This document shows positions 24,355 to 33,458 of a stretch of 64,000 nt of DNA, one piece after another. Made by a program: the position numbers and the translations under genes. Source of the DNA: Roseomonas sp. (GTDB lineage Bacteria > Pseudomonadota > Alphaproteobacteria > Acetobacterales > Acetobacteraceae); the NCBI GenBank assembly GCA_020249505.1, contig JADCFN010000064.1, positions 24,288-88,287 on the forward strand, written 5' to 3'. Each line of letters starts with the position of its first letter. Position 1 is the stretch's first letter. Under the pieces are notes generated by a model. That model made no database searches. It was not told where the DNA came from and worked only from the letters and a program-made list of their open reading frames with translations.

Positions 24355-25523
24355 ATACGCCGACTGCACCGGTGGATGAGGCCGGCATCATCGCCGCAGT
24401 GCAGGCAGCGCGCGCGGCACGCGAACCGCTCGCGATTGAAGGGCATGGTTCAAAGCGCGCCATGCTGCGCCCGGTGCAGGCCGCGCGCAGCCTTTCCACG
24501 CGGGCGCTCAGCGGGGTCACGCTGTATCGTCCGGCAGAGCTGATCATCAGCGCGCAGGCCGGCACGCCGCTTGCCGAAATTGAAGCCACCTTGGCCGAAA
24601 AGGGTCAGCAGCTGATTGCTGAATCGCCCTATTTGAACGGCGTTTTTGGCACCTCGGCGCCGCCAAGCATTGGGGGCGTGGTTGCGGCCAATCTCTCAGG
24701 CCCCCGACGCATCACCTGGGGGGCAACGCGCGATCACGTGATGGGGCTGCGCTTCATCAATGGCGCTGGTGAGGCGGTCCGTTCCGGTGGACGTGTTTTG
24801 AAGAACGTCACGGGGCTTGATTTGTGCAAGCTGCTGTCGGGGTCCTACGGCACGCTTGGCGTTATCACCGAAGTGACGCTCAAGGTGCTGCCCGCGCCTG
24901 AGACCAGTGCGACGCTGCTGATTGAAACGCCTGATCTGGCCAGTGCCGTGGCCGCGCTTTCCGCCGGGCTTGGCAGCCCCTTTGGCGTTTCAGCCGCCGC
25001 CGCATTGCCGCAAAGAGATCGCGTGGTTGCAGCGCTTAGGCTTGAGGATTTTGCGGCCTCGGTCGCCTATCGCATGGAAAAACTGCGCGGTGTGCTGGGC
25101 AGTTTTGGCACACAGCGCGTGATGGAAGATCACGAAAGCCGCGCTTTCTGGCGCGGCGTGCGGGAAGTGGAACCGCTTCAGGCCATGCCGGATGAAGCGA
25201 TCTGGCGGGTATCGGTGCGCCCCTCTGCGGGGCCGCGCATCGCTGCCGCAGCGGCTGCCATCGGTGGGCGCGCCATGTTGGATTGGGGTGGCGGCCTGGT
25301 CTGGATTGCCGCAGAACCGAGCATAGCCAACCACGCCGCGATAAGCGGCGCAGCGCGTGCCGAAGGTGGTACGGCCATCCTATTCCGCGCGCCGGAATCA
25401 CTGCGCCTTACCGTGCCGGTATTGCCCAATGAAGCTGCGGCGCTTGCTAAAATTGGCGCGCGCGTAAAGGAAGCGCTGGACCCCGCCGGGCTATTCAATC
25501 CCGGGCAAATGCGCGCTGCGTGA
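24351..25523 (+). CDS. glcE: Glycolate oxidase FAD-binding subunit GlcE
   Basis: A 390-residue FAD-binding protein of the GlcE type. The FAD domain shows IEGHGSKRAM, the SAQAGTPLAEIEATLAEKGQ helix, GTSAPPSIGGVVAANLSGPR and LLSGSYGTLGVITEVTLKV. It lacks the C-terminal catalytic half seen in GlcD, as normal for GlcE. It is translationally coupled to glcD (ATGA). The glcF subunit expected in a glcDEF operon is missing; instead the convergent hisE gene follows 3 bp later. The split Fe-S pair at 37.4-38.6 kb is one candidate partner. Confidence 0.93.
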   Translation: MNTPTAPVDEAGIIAAVQAARAAREPLAIEGHGSKRAMLRPVQAARSLSTRALSGVTLYRPAELIISAQAGTPLAEIEATLAEKGQQLIAESPYLNGVFGTSAPPSIGGVVAANLSGPRRITWGATRDHVMGLRFINGAGEAVRSGGRVLKNVTGLDLCKLLSGSYGTLGVITEVTLKVLPAPETSATLLIETPDLASAVAALSAGLGSPFGVSAAAALPQRDRVVAALRLEDFAASVAYRMEKLRGVLGSFGTQRVMEDHESRAFWRGVREVEPLQAMPDEAIWRVSVRPSAGPRIAAAAAAIGGRAMLDWGGGLVWIAAEPSIANHAAISGAARAEGGTAILFRAPESLRLTVPVLPNEAAALAKIGARVKEALDPAGLFNPGQMRAA

Positions 25524-25526
25524 GCT

Positions 25527-26114
25527 CTATGGCAGCTTGCTGGTGCCCGCCGCGCGGATAATCCCTGCTGGCCGTGCAGCCTTTTCAGCAATGCCGCTGA
25601 TGCCCTGGCGGCGCGCCAATTCAGCCCAAACCTCCGCAGGGCGGATGCCGGCATCCACCCAGACCACCATCAGGTGATAAAGCACATCGGCTGATTCCAG
25701 CACCGTAGCAGCGCGATTGCCAATGGTCGCTTCAATCACGCATTCCACTGCCTCTTCGCCGAATTTCTGTGCGACCTTGGCTGTGCCGCGCGCCATCAAC
25801 CGCGCGGAATGAGAAGACACGACATCACCTGCAAGCCGGCGCTGTTCCACTGTTTGCCAAAGCTCATCAAGGATCATGGCATTGGCGGCGCCTGGCGAAA
25901 CGCTGAGCGGTTCCAGCACCCGCGCTTCCACCTTGCGGACACGCTTGGGGAGCTTTGCCCCCTTTACCTTAAGCCCACCCGGCAGCGGCAGCACCAGTTT
26001 CTTCTTGCTGGCCTTTGCGGCCTTCTGCTTGGCGCCCGGCTTCTTCTTCACCTTGCCGGCCGGCTTGATCTTATTCGCCGCCTTCACCTTGGCGGGCTTT
26101 GTGGCCTTGGCCAT
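25527..26114 (-). CDS. hisE: Phosphoribosyl-ATP diphosphatase with Lys-rich N-terminal extension
   Basis: A 195-residue HisE; the catalytic domain (about residue 80 on) carries [16 protein letters not shown] with the metal-binding E120/E121/E124 pattern and [10 protein letters not shown]. It hydrolyses phosphoribosyl-ATP in histidine synthesis. Usual HisE is about 105-115 residues. Here an extra ~75 residues precede it, very rich in Lys, Ala and Pro ([20 protein letters not shown] and on), histone-H1-like. The long start is supported by AGGAGG about 9 nt upstream and by TGA-ATG adjacency with hisF. An internal ATG at 25877 would give a normal-sized enzyme but has no clear ribosome-binding site. 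Confidence 0.92.
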   Translation of the reverse strand: MAKATKPAKVKAANKIKPAGKVKKKPGAKQKAAKASKKKLVLPLPGGLKVKGAKLPKRVRKVEARVLEPLSVSPGAANAMILDELWQTVEQRRLAGDVVSSHSARLMARGTAKVAQKFGEEAVECVIEATIGNRAATVLESADVLYHLMVVWVDAGIRPAEVWAELARRQGISGIAEKAARPAGIIRAAGTSKLP

Positions 26115-26897
26115 TCACGCGGCCTCCTGACGATGCGGGACGGGGCGGATGGGAAGACCTGCCGCGGCAAGCGCGGCCTTGGCTTCGGCAATCCGAAACA
26201 CTCCGTAATGAAAAACACTGGCGGCGAGCAGCCCCGTGGCACCCGCGCGGGCACCGTCAACGAAATGTCGCAATTCACCAACACCGCCGGATGCCACAAT
26301 CGGCAACCGCGTGGCGGCACGTACCGCGGCGGTAAGTTCAAGGTCAAACCCTTGCTTGGTGCCATCACGGTCCATTGACGTCAGGAGGATTTCACCGGCG
26401 CCTAGCGCTGCAACCTGCTTGGCCCAGACGATGGCATCAATGCCGGTGCCACGCCGACCGCCATGGGTGAAAACCTCCCATCCGCCGCCCACATCGCGCC
26501 GGCGGGCATCAATCGCGACCACGATGGCCTGGCTGCCAAAAGCCTCAGCCGCGCGGCGCACCAGATCAGGATCAGATACCGCAGCCGAATTGATGGAAAC
26601 CTTGTCAGCACCCGCGAGCAAAAGCCGCCGGGCATCTTCCACGCTGCGCACGCCGCCACCGACGGTCAGTGGAATGAAAACCTCAGCCGCCGTGCGGGAA
26701 ACCACATCGAGGATCGTATCACGGTTTTCGGCAGACGCTGTGATGTCAAGGAAGGTGATCTCATCAGCACCTTCGCGGTCATAATTGCGCGCCTGTTCCA
26801 CAGGGTCCCCGGCGTCGCGCAGTTCCACGAAGTTCACGCCCTTGACGACGCGACCATCCTTAACGTCCAGGCAGGGAATGACACGAAGGGCGAGCAA
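26115..26897 (-). CDS. hisF: Imidazole glycerol phosphate synthase cyclase subunit HisF
   Basis: A 260-residue (beta-alpha)8 barrel. [19 protein letters not shown] at the N-terminus carries the catalytic aspartate D11-type motif, and the second aspartate lies in [18 protein letters not shown]; phosphate loops are [11 protein letters not shown] and [10 protein letters not shown]. It forms IGP and AICAR together with HisH. hisE follows immediately. The usual upstream hisBHA genes are not in the window: hisF faces yqgE across a 143-bp gap, so hisFE is a separate transcription unit. Confidence 0.96.
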   Translation of the reverse strand: MLALRVIPCLDVKDGRVVKGVNFVELRDAGDPVEQARNYDREGADEITFLDITASAENRDTILDVVSRTAAEVFIPLTVGGGVRSVEDARRLLLAGADKVSINSAAVSDPDLVRRAAEAFGSQAIVVAIDARRRDVGGGWEVFTHGGRRGTGIDAIVWAKQVAALGAGEILLTSMDRDGTKQGFDLELTAAVRAATRLPIVASGGVGELRHFVDGARAGATGLLAASVFHYGVFRIAEAKAALAAAGLPIRPVPHRQEAA

Positions 26898-27040
26898 GGG
26901 ACTTCTTTCCGATCTAGGGATGGCCGGGGTGTCTACCGGGCGGCGATTCTCTCGGAATCGCGATGCTCCGGATTGATCATCCGGTCAAGCCCTGAAAGGC
27001 AAGACTTGCAGGGCGGCGCGGACAGCGCCACATTTCCAGC

Positions 27041-27628
27041 ATGGCCAGAAAGGGCAAAGCAGCCGCCAAGGGTGGTGACTATCTGACCGGGCATTTGCTG
27101 ATCGCGATGCCGGGCATGGAAGACCCGCGCTTTGCGCAAAGCGTGGTGTGCCTCTGCAACCATTCCGCCGAAGGGGCAATGGGGCTGATCGTGAATCGCC
27201 CGATCGAAGGCTTGGGCTTTGACAATTTGTTGAAGCAGCTCGGCCTGAAGCCTGTACCTTCGCAGCGGCAGATCAGGCTGGTCTCCGGCGGGCCGGTGGA
27301 AGCCGGGCGCGGTTTTGTGCTGCATACGGATGATTGGTCAGCCGAGGGTAGCCTTACTTTTAGTGAGGGCCTCGCCCTTACCGCAAGCGTCGATATCTTA
27401 AGCGCAATCGCCGGCGGCGGCGGCCCACGGCAGGGGCTGCTGGCACTTGGCTATGCCGGCTGGGCGCCTGGCCAGTTGGAGCAGGAAATTCAGCGCAATT
27501 CCTGGTTGAGCGTGCCAGCGGATGAGGCGCTTTTATTCCATCAGGATGCCAGCACAGCCTGGCAGGCGGCGCTGGCGAAGTTGAAAGTGCACCCTGCCTG
27601 GCTGTCTTCGGCTGCCGGGCATGCTTGA
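27041..27628 (+). CDS. yqgE: YqgE/AlgH family protein (UPF0301)
   Basis: A 195-residue protein of the widespread YqgE/AlgH family. Characteristic blocks are LTGHLLIAMPGMEDPRFAQS, VVCLCNHSAEGAMGLIVNRP, SGGPVEAGRGFVLH and LLALGYAGWAPGQLEQEI, ending with NSWLSVPADE and LFHQD. The biochemical role is unsettled; AlgH has been linked to alginate regulation in pseudomonads. It is transcribed alone. The 150 bp to the convergent phnM gene hold nothing I can recognise. Confidence 0.93.
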   Translation: MARKGKAAAKGGDYLTGHLLIAMPGMEDPRFAQSVVCLCNHSAEGAMGLIVNRPIEGLGFDNLLKQLGLKPVPSQRQIRLVSGGPVEAGRGFVLHTDDWSAEGSLTFSEGLALTASVDILSAIAGGGGPRQGLLALGYAGWAPGQLEQEIQRNSWLSVPADEALLFHQDASTAWQAALAKLKVHPAWLSSAAGHA

Positions 27629-27778
27629 AACATCGCGCGCCAGTGCCTTTCTGTCCAAAAACATACCGGCACCTGATACATCACCAAAACGCAGTCTGAT
27701 GAAACACCCTGGGTTTACCATGGGCTATCTTAATCTAGTGAGGCATTGCTGCGTTATGGGCTTTCCGCGTATGCACGC

Positions 27779-28918
27779 TTAACGCAGCCTTCCCGCCGCT
27801 TCCGCTGCCATCCAAGCGAGCCTGCCTGCCGCGAATACCGCAACCGGCGCGCGGCGCACTTCGTCCACCACCACCACATCACCGCGCAACCCTGCTTCAA
27901 GCCGGCCACGGTCATGTAGGCCACAAGCTTCAGCCGGGTTGGCCGACACCAGCGCCCAGGCGCGCGGCAAATCCAGCACGCCGCGCCCAGCCATGATGAA
28001 GGCCGCTTCCAGCATGGCTGGCCAGAAATAATCAGACGCCAGCACATTGACCAAGCCTCGTTCCGCGAGTGGCGCTGCTGAGGCCCAGCCCAAATGGCTA
28101 CCCCCGCGCACAACATTGGGCGCGCCCATCACCACCGCTTCGCCCGCAGCGCGCGCTTCGGCGGCGACATCCTCCTTCATTGGGAATTCGCAAATCCGCG
28201 CGCCATGGGCACGAAACAGGGCGCGACGTTCGATAGTATCATCATCATGGCTCAGCATGGGGATGCCGGCATTCGCTGCCGCTTCCGCCAAACGCGTGCG
28301 CGCGGCCGGCACTTCATCGCGCCGCGCGTAGATGGATTTTGCAAGCGCCGTGAAGGCATCAGCCTTCATGCCCGCGCGTCCGGCGTATTTCGCGACCTCA
28401 ATGGGGTGATCGAGCTTCTTGACGATGCTTGGCGTATGGTCATTGAAACCAAGCAGATGCACATCGCCAGCAGCGATATCGGCCAAGGCATCGTCCAGCG
28501 CATCCAGATTATCCGCTTCAAAGCGCAGATGGACGCGAAGATCGGTGGCGGTGCTGCCCTTCATCTTCTGCAACGCAGCTTTCATGTCGCGCCAGGCATC
28601 GAGCGAGCGCAACCCAGGTTCCCAGGAAAGCGTCACACCAAGATAGGCGGTGGTGATGCCGCATGAAATCAATTGCGCCGCCGAATCACGCAAGGCGAGC
28701 GCGGCAGGAAAGCCAATGCCGGGGCGCGGCTGGAATTGCCGTTCATGCGCATCGCCATGGATATCCACCAACCCCGGCATCACCAAAAGGCCAGAGGCAT
28801 CGAAGCGTCTTGCAGCGCACGCGGGATTTTCGGCAATGACGCCATCAGCAACAAACAGATCATCCGCCAGCAATTCAGTGCCGCGCAGGGTTTTTCCGCC
28901 TTCAATGATCCATGCCAT
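27779..28918 (-). CDS. phnM: PhnM paralogue 1: ribose-1-methylphosphonate triphosphate diphosphatase
   Basis: A 379-residue amidohydrolase-superfamily PhnM. The metal motif reads GLVDIHGDAHERQFQPRPG, with SHDDDT, GAPNVVRGGSHLG and LASDYFWPAMLEAAF downstream, as in phosphonate-pathway PhnM, which cleaves pyrophosphate from ribose-1-methylphosphonate 5-triphosphate. The HGDAHE form differs from the HTDNLE of the second copy at 34150. The ATG at 28918 has GGAGAG 6 nt upstream. It follows phnF by 2 bp, so this copy is co-transcribed with the regulator on the minus strand. Two copies may differ in substrate or regulation. Confidence 0.88.
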   Translation of the reverse strand: MAWIIEGGKTLRGTELLADDLFVADGVIAENPACAARRFDASGLLVMPGLVDIHGDAHERQFQPRPGIGFPAALALRDSAAQLISCGITTAYLGVTLSWEPGLRSLDAWRDMKAALQKMKGSTATDLRVHLRFEADNLDALDDALADIAAGDVHLLGFNDHTPSIVKKLDHPIEVAKYAGRAGMKADAFTALAKSIYARRDEVPAARTRLAEAAANAGIPMLSHDDDTIERRALFRAHGARICEFPMKEDVAAEARAAGEAVVMGAPNVVRGGSHLGWASAAPLAERGLVNVLASDYFWPAMLEAAFIMAGRGVLDLPRAWALVSANPAEACGLHDRGRLEAGLRGDVVVVDEVRRAPVAVFAAGRLAWMAAEAAGRLR

Positions 28919-28920
28919 AC

Positions 28921-29667
28921 TCAACTCTCCACCACCAATTGCACGCGCGCGGCGGCGTAACAGACAAGGGTCCAATCCACCGGCACGCCGGCGGGATCGG
29001 TATTCAAGGCTTCGGCAACGATCACCGGTCGGGAACGCGATTGCAGCAGATGCTTCGCCTCTTCGGGGCTTGGCAGGCGCGCGGTGATGCGCGTGGATTG
29101 GCGCCGATAATCCGGAACGCCACAGGCCGCGAGCGCAACGGTAATGGAAGCCTGTTGCGCGAGTGATTGCACCAACGCCGCAAAGCGCGGCAAGGGAAAG
29201 TGATGCAACCCAAGCGCCAACTGCCTACCATTAGCAAGGCAAAGCCGCGCCACGCGAAGCACCGGCTTGCCGCGCCTGATGCACAAGCCTGCCGCCACCT
29301 GGGCATCTGCTGGGATTTCTTCAATCTTCAAAATACGCCCCACCGCTTCACGATTCTGCCGACGAATGATCTCCGAAAACCTCGTACGCGGCCCAAGCGG
29401 GTAATCCAGCACATCTTCCGCCACAAAGGCGCCACGGCCTTGTTCCACGCGAATAATGCCGCGGGCTTCCAATTCTTCCAAAGCACGCCTGACGGTATGG
29501 CGATTGACCGCGAAGCGCTCGGTCAGCACCGCTTCAGTGGGCAGTCTTTCCCCCGGCTGGCGCTTGCCCGCGGAGATATCCGCCTCCAACGCGGTCGCGA
29601 TCTGGCGCCACAGCGCAACGCCGCCGCCGCGCGCCAAAGCAGGTTTTGTCATTAAAGTTTCAACCAT
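28921..29667 (-). CDS. phnF: GntR/HutC family regulator PhnF
   Basis: A ~249-residue GntR-type regulator of the HutC subfamily. The winged helix is QIATALEADISAGKRQPGER followed by LTERFAVNRHTVRRALEELE and a wing (RVEQGRGAFVAE). The UTRA effector domain follows, with TRFSEIIRRQNREA and an R-x-T-A-R-x-P-x-x-E near the end, as in PhnF. The start is uncertain: ATGs at 29688, 29667 and 29652 are all possible and none has a strong ribosome-binding site. It is divergent from phnGHIJKLM, and its operator is probably at 29716-29733. Confidence 0.88.
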   Translation of the reverse strand: MVETLMTKPALARGGGVALWRQIATALEADISAGKRQPGERLPTEAVLTERFAVNRHTVRRALEELEARGIIRVEQGRGAFVAEDVLDYPLGPRTRFSEIIRRQNREAVGRILKIEEIPADAQVAAGLCIRRGKPVLRVARLCLANGRQLALGLHHFPLPRFAALVQSLAQQASITVALAACGVPDYRRQSTRITARLPSPEEAKHLLQSRSRPVIVAEALNTDPAGVPVDWTLVCYAAARVQLVVES

Positions 29668-29715
29668 GTCCCCGCAAATCCATGACATATCCGTATTGCA
29701 CCAGGGCGGGCTTCC

Positions 29716-29733
29716 TGTCTATAGGTCTAGACA
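29716..29733. promoter_or_regulatory. Probable PhnF operator
   Basis: TGTCTA-TAGGTC-TAGACA is a perfect inverted repeat with 6-bp arms and a 6-bp centre; an inner GTCTAGAC palindrome overlaps its right side. It lies in the phnF-phnG intergenic region and ends 6 bp before the phnG ATG, so a bound HutC-type regulator would cover the transcription start or ribosome-binding site of the whole phn operon. Assignment to PhnF is by position and repeat type. Confidence 0.6.
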
Positions 29734-29739
29734 AGTGAC

Positions 29740-30198
29740 ATGACCCAGTCAGAAACCCCCTCCCCCCACGCTGCGCGTCAAAAATGGATGGCTGTGCTTG
29801 CGCGCGCTTCGGCCGAGGACCTCGCCGCAAGGCTCGCCACCCTGCCGCCCCTCCCAGCGCCGGAGACACTGCGTGCGCCGGAGACCGGCCTTGTCATGGT
29901 GCGCGGCCGCGCCGGCGGTGATGGCGATGCCTTCAACCTTGGCGAAATGACTGTGACGCGCTGCGCGCTGCGTCTTGGGGCGCATGTCGGGCATGCCTAT
30001 GTCGCGGGGCGAGACCATGCCAAGGCAAGGTTGGCCGCGCTGCTTGACGCCGCCTTGCAGGATAGCGCGCTGCATGCGACCTGCATGCAAGCGGTGGTCG
30101 AACCGCTCGCCGCCGCGCAACAGGCAGCGCGCGCTACCGAGGCCCGCAAAGCCGCTGCCACGCGCGTTGATTTCTTCACCATGGCGACCATGCGATGA
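29740..30198 (+). CDS. phnG: Phosphonate C-P lyase core subunit PhnG
   Basis: A 152-residue PhnG, one subunit of the PhnGHIJ C-P lyase core complex. Typical parts are RQKWMAVLARASAEDLAARL, the VRGRAGGDGDAFNLGEMTVT segment, and HAYVAGRDHAKARLAALLDA, with ATRVDFFTM near the C-terminus. With PhnH, I and L it makes ribose-1-phosphonate triphosphate from ATP and the phosphonate. It is the first gene of the plus-strand operon and overlaps phnH by ATGA. No clear ribosome-binding site is visible because the operator palindrome ends 6 bp before the ATG. Confidence 0.95.
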   Translation: MTQSETPSPHAARQKWMAVLARASAEDLAARLATLPPLPAPETLRAPETGLVMVRGRAGGDGDAFNLGEMTVTRCALRLGAHVGHAYVAGRDHAKARLAALLDAALQDSALHATCMQAVVEPLAAAQQAARATEARKAAATRVDFFTMATMR

Positions 30199-30770
30199 TC
30201 CATCTGAGCCCCGGCTTCGCCGACCCTGTATTGGATGCGCAAGCAAGCTTCCGCGCGATTCTGGAAGCCATGAGCCGCCCTGGGCGCATCCAGCGCATGG
30301 AAGCACGCATCACCCCGCCAGCTCCGCTATGCTCTGCCGCCGGCGCAGCCTTACTGAGCCTCGCTGATGCCGATACGCCGCTGTGGCTCGATGCCGGCGA
30401 TGCGGTGGCGGAATGGCTGCGCTTTCACTGTGGCCCGCCTATCACCTCCGAAATCAGCGCAGCACGTTTCGCACTGGCTTGCGGTGTAGCGCCATCACTT
30501 GAAGCACTTGATGTTGGCACGGATGAAGACCCGCAGTTGGGCGCGACGCTGATCCTGCAAGTGGCTGGGTTAGTTGCGGGTGATGGCTGGCGCCTGACGG
30601 GGCCGGGTATTCAGCACGAACATCGCCTACGCGTGCTTGGCGCGCCCGCTGGTTTCGTTGCGGCATGGGCGCACAATCAGGCGCTATTCCCGCGGGGCGT
30701 TGATGTGTTGCTTTGCGCCGGCGACAGCATCGCGGCCCTGCCGCGCAGCGTCACGATCACGGAGGGCTGA
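30195..30770 (+). CDS. phnH: Phosphonate C-P lyase core subunit PhnH
   Basis: A 191-residue PhnH. It starts LSPGFADPVLDAQASFRAIL, with the following MSRPGRIQRM, and includes the internal LGATLILQVAGL and LRVLGAPAGFVAAWAHN segments and the closing FPRGVDVLLC with the LPRSVTI end, all as in the family. It is a structural subunit of the PhnGHIJ complex. Coupled to phnG by a 4-nt overlap and followed by phnI after a 2-nt gap. Confidence 0.95.
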   Translation: MIHLSPGFADPVLDAQASFRAILEAMSRPGRIQRMEARITPPAPLCSAAGAALLSLADADTPLWLDAGDAVAEWLRFHCGPPITSEISAARFALACGVAPSLEALDVGTDEDPQLGATLILQVAGLVAGDGWRLTGPGIQHEHRLRVLGAPAGFVAAWAHNQALFPRGVDVLLCAGDSIAALPRSVTITEG

Positions 30771-30772
30771 TC

Positions 30773-31858
30773 ATGTATGTCGCAGTCAAAGGCGGCGAGA
30801 AGGCGATCAGCGCCGCCCATGCCTGGTTGGATGAAACGCGCCGCGGCGATACCGCGCTGCCGGAACTCAGTGTCGCGCAGATTGAACAACAAATGGCGCT
30901 CGCCGTTGATCGCGTCATGGCGGAAGGTTCCTGCCATGATCGTTTCCTTGCTGCGCTTGCCATCAAGCAAGCCAAGGGCGATTTGATCGAAGCGGCGTTT
31001 CTGCTCCGCGCCTATCGTACTACGCTGCCGCGCTTTGGTGCCTCAGCCCCGCTTGAAACCAGCCGCATGCGGCTACGCCGGCGTATCAGCGCAACCTATA
31101 AGGATTTGCCGGGCGGGCAGGTGCTTGGGCCGACATTTGATTATACGCATCGTCTGCTCGATTTCGCGCTTGCTGCCGAAGGGCGTGAAATGTCGGCTGC
31201 ACCGGAAGCGCCGGCGGATGGGGCAGATGTGCCGCGTGTCACCGAGATTCTGGCGCATGAAGGTCTGATGCAACGCGAAGTCATGACCGAGGGCGAACCC
31301 GGCGACCTAACGCGCGAACCACTCAGCTTCCCCGCGACGCGCCCCGTCCGGCTGCAAAACCTCGCGCGCGGTGATGAAGGGTTTTTGCTTGCACTGGGTT
31401 ACTCCACGCAGCGCGGCTATGGCAATGCGCATCCCTTTGTAGGCGAGATTCGTGTTGGCCATATCGGCGTTGAAATCACGCCGCCGGAATTGGGCTTTGC
31501 CATTGATATCGGCGATATCGGCATCACCGAATGTCAGATGGTCAATCAATTCAAGGGCAGCCGCACGGAACCCGCGCAATTCACCCGCGGCTATGGCCTG
31601 GTTTTCGGCCATGGGGAACGTCGCGCCATGGCCATGGCGCTGGTGGATCGTGGGCTGCGCGCGCGCGAATTGGGGGAAGATGCAGATGCGCCAGCACAGC
31701 AGGAAGAATTCGTGCTGTATCACTCCGATAATATCGAAGCGACGGGCTTTGTGGAGCATTTGAAACTGCCGCATTACGTTGATTTCCAAAGCGAACTGGA
31801 AAACCTGCGTACCATTCGCCGCGCCGCCGAAGCAGAATTGCGGGAGGCCGCGGAATGA
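30773..31858 (+). CDS. phnI: Phosphonate C-P lyase core subunit PhnI (nucleosidase)
   Basis: A 361-residue PhnI, the subunit that displaces adenine from nucleoside triphosphate. It begins MYVAVKGGEKAISAAHAWLD and contains LPRFGASAPLETSRMRLRRR ISATYKDLPGGQ, split here for length, plus LGYSTQRGYGNAHPF and VGEIRVGHIGVEI; the C-terminus has FVLYHSDNIEATGFVEHLKL. The ATG at 30773 fits the phnH stop (2-nt gap); an in-frame upstream reading is not used. Overlaps phnJ by ATGA. Confidence 0.96.
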   Translation: MYVAVKGGEKAISAAHAWLDETRRGDTALPELSVAQIEQQMALAVDRVMAEGSCHDRFLAALAIKQAKGDLIEAAFLLRAYRTTLPRFGASAPLETSRMRLRRRISATYKDLPGGQVLGPTFDYTHRLLDFALAAEGREMSAAPEAPADGADVPRVTEILAHEGLMQREVMTEGEPGDLTREPLSFPATRPVRLQNLARGDEGFLLALGYSTQRGYGNAHPFVGEIRVGHIGVEITPPELGFAIDIGDIGITECQMVNQFKGSRTEPAQFTRGYGLVFGHGERRAMAMALVDRGLRARELGEDADAPAQQEEFVLYHSDNIEATGFVEHLKLPHYVDFQSELENLRTIRRAAEAELREAAE

Positions 31859-32706
31859 CCGAAGCCGGCTATAATTTCGCCTATCTGGATGAGGCGACAA
31901 AGCGCATGATTCGCCGCGCTATCCTGAAGGCCGTCGCGATCCCTGGACACCAAATTCCCTTCGGCGCGCGCGAAATGCCGCTGCCTTATGGTTGGGGTAC
32001 GGGCGGTATTCAGGTGACGGCCTCCATCCTCGGCCCCAATGATGTGCTGAAGGTGATTGACCAGGGCGCGGATGATACCACCAATGCGGTTTCAATCCGC
32101 CGTTTTTTCACGCGCGTTGCCGGCATTGCCACAACGGAAGTGACTGGTGAGGCGAGCATCATCCAAACGCGCCATCGCATTCCGGAAAAGCCGCTCACGG
32201 AAAACCAAATCCTGGTCTATCAGGTGCCGCAGCCGGAGCCACTCTTCAAGCTGGAACCACACCGGGCAGAAACGCGGCGACTGCATGCTTTGGCCGATTA
32301 CGGGCTGATGCATGTGCGGCTCTACGAGGATATCGCGCGGCTTGGCCATGTCGCGAAAGCCTATGATTACCCGGTGATGGTGAATGAGCGTTATCTGATG
32401 TCGCCATCCCCCATCCCCGCCTTTGACAATCCAAAAATGCACCAAATGGCCGCTTTGCAGCTATTCGGCGCAGGGCGCGAAAAGCGCATCTATGCGGTGC
32501 CGCCCTATACGCCGGTGCGCAGCCTTGATTTTGAGGATCACCCCTTCCGCCCCATTCGCGCGCCGCATGCTTGCGCTATTTGCGGCAGTACGACCAGCTA
32601 TTTGGATGAGCTGGTGACGGATGATGCGGGCGGGCGCGCCTTCATCTGTTCCGATACGGATTATTGCCAAGAACGGCAACCAGCGCCAAAGGCAGCCGCG
32701 GAATGA
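31855..32706 (+). CDS. phnJ: C-P lyase PhnJ, radical-SAM catalytic subunit
   Basis: A 283-residue PhnJ, which cleaves the C-P bond of ribose-1-phosphonate 5-phosphate using a [4Fe-4S]/SAM radical. The non-standard cluster motif HACAICG (C240, C243), C265 and C271 keeps the spacing of E. coli C241/C244/C266/C272. The radical-carrying glycine is in IPGHQIPFGAREMP (G31). NYRLM-like MVNERYLMSPSPIPAFDNP is also typical. All catalytic residues I can place are present, so the pathway should be functional. Overlaps phnI upstream and phnK downstream by ATGA. Confidence 0.97.
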   Translation: MTEAGYNFAYLDEATKRMIRRAILKAVAIPGHQIPFGAREMPLPYGWGTGGIQVTASILGPNDVLKVIDQGADDTTNAVSIRRFFTRVAGIATTEVTGEASIIQTRHRIPEKPLTENQILVYQVPQPEPLFKLEPHRAETRRLHALADYGLMHVRLYEDIARLGHVAKAYDYPVMVNERYLMSPSPIPAFDNPKMHQMAALQLFGAGREKRIYAVPPYTPVRSLDFEDHPFRPIRAPHACAICGSTTSYLDELVTDDAGGRAFICSDTDYCQERQPAPKAAAE

Positions 32707-33458
32707 CCCTATTGCTTGAAGCCAAAGGGCTGCATCTTAAATTCGGCGCCATCGCCGCCTTGGATGATGTGGCGCTGGATGTTGCGGCGGGAGAAGTCGT
32801 CGCCATTGTCGGTGAAAGCGGTTCGGGCAAGACCACATTGCTGCGGGTACTTGCGGGGCAGATGGCGCCAGATGCAGGCGCGGTGCATTATCTTGGCCGC
32901 GATGTACTTGGCATGACAGAAGCCGAACGGCGCCGATTGATGCGGATGGATTGGGGCTTTGTGCACCAGAACCCGCGTGATGGGCTGCGCATGGGTGTAT
33001 CCGCTGGGGGGAATGTTGGCGAAAGGCTCATGGCGCTCGGTGCGCGGCATTACGGCAATATTCGAGATGAGGCAAAGGCCTGGCTGCAACGTGTGGAAAT
33101 AGATGCCGGCCGGATTGACGATCTGCCGCGACATTTTTCGGGTGGCATGCAACAACGCCTGCAAATAGCGCGCACCCTGGTTACACGCCCCAAGCTGGTG
33201 TTCATGGATGAACCAACAGGTGGCTTGGATGTTTCAGTCCAGGCGCGGTTGTTGGATTTGATCCGCGCGCTGGTGCGTGAATTGGGGCTATCCGTGCTGA
33301 TCGTCACGCATGATATCGCCGCCGCGCGGCTACTGGCGGACCGGATTTTGGTGATGCGGCGCGGGCAGGTGGTGGAACAGGGGCTCACGGATCGCGTGCT
33401 GGATGATCCTCAGCATCCCTATACGCAGCTTTTGGTATCATCGGTGCTGGCGGCATGA
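32703..33458 (+). CDS. phnK: C-P lyase ABC-type subunit PhnK
   Basis: A 251-residue ABC ATPase. Walker A is GESGSGKTT, the signature HFSGGMQQRLQIARTL and Walker B LVFMDEPTGGLDV, with a switch histidine in VTHDIA. The VHQNPRDGLRMGVSAGGNVGE segment is a PhnK trait. PhnK docks on PhnJ in the core complex and is not a transporter component. Overlaps phnJ and phnL by ATGA. Confidence 0.95.
   Translation: MTLLLEAKGLHLKFGAIAALDDVALDVAAGEVVAIVGESGSGKTTLLRVLAGQMAPDAGAVHYLGRDVLGMTEAERRRLMRMDWGFVHQNPRDGLRMGVSAGGNVGERLMALGARHYGNIRDEAKAWLQRVEIDAGRIDDLPRHFSGGMQQRLQIARTLVTRPKLVFMDEPTGGLDVSVQARLLDLIRALVRELGLSVLIVTHDIAAARLLADRILVMRRGQVVEQGLTDRVLDDPQHPYTQLLVSSVLAA

Noticed and set aside
26898..27040. Short inverted repeats (CGATTC-N5-GAATCG, CCGGA-N7-TCCGG) between hisF and yqgE
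   Set aside because: Arms of five to six bp are expected by chance in a 143-bp GC-rich gap and do not overlap any recognisable promoter or leader; no his leader peptide was found.
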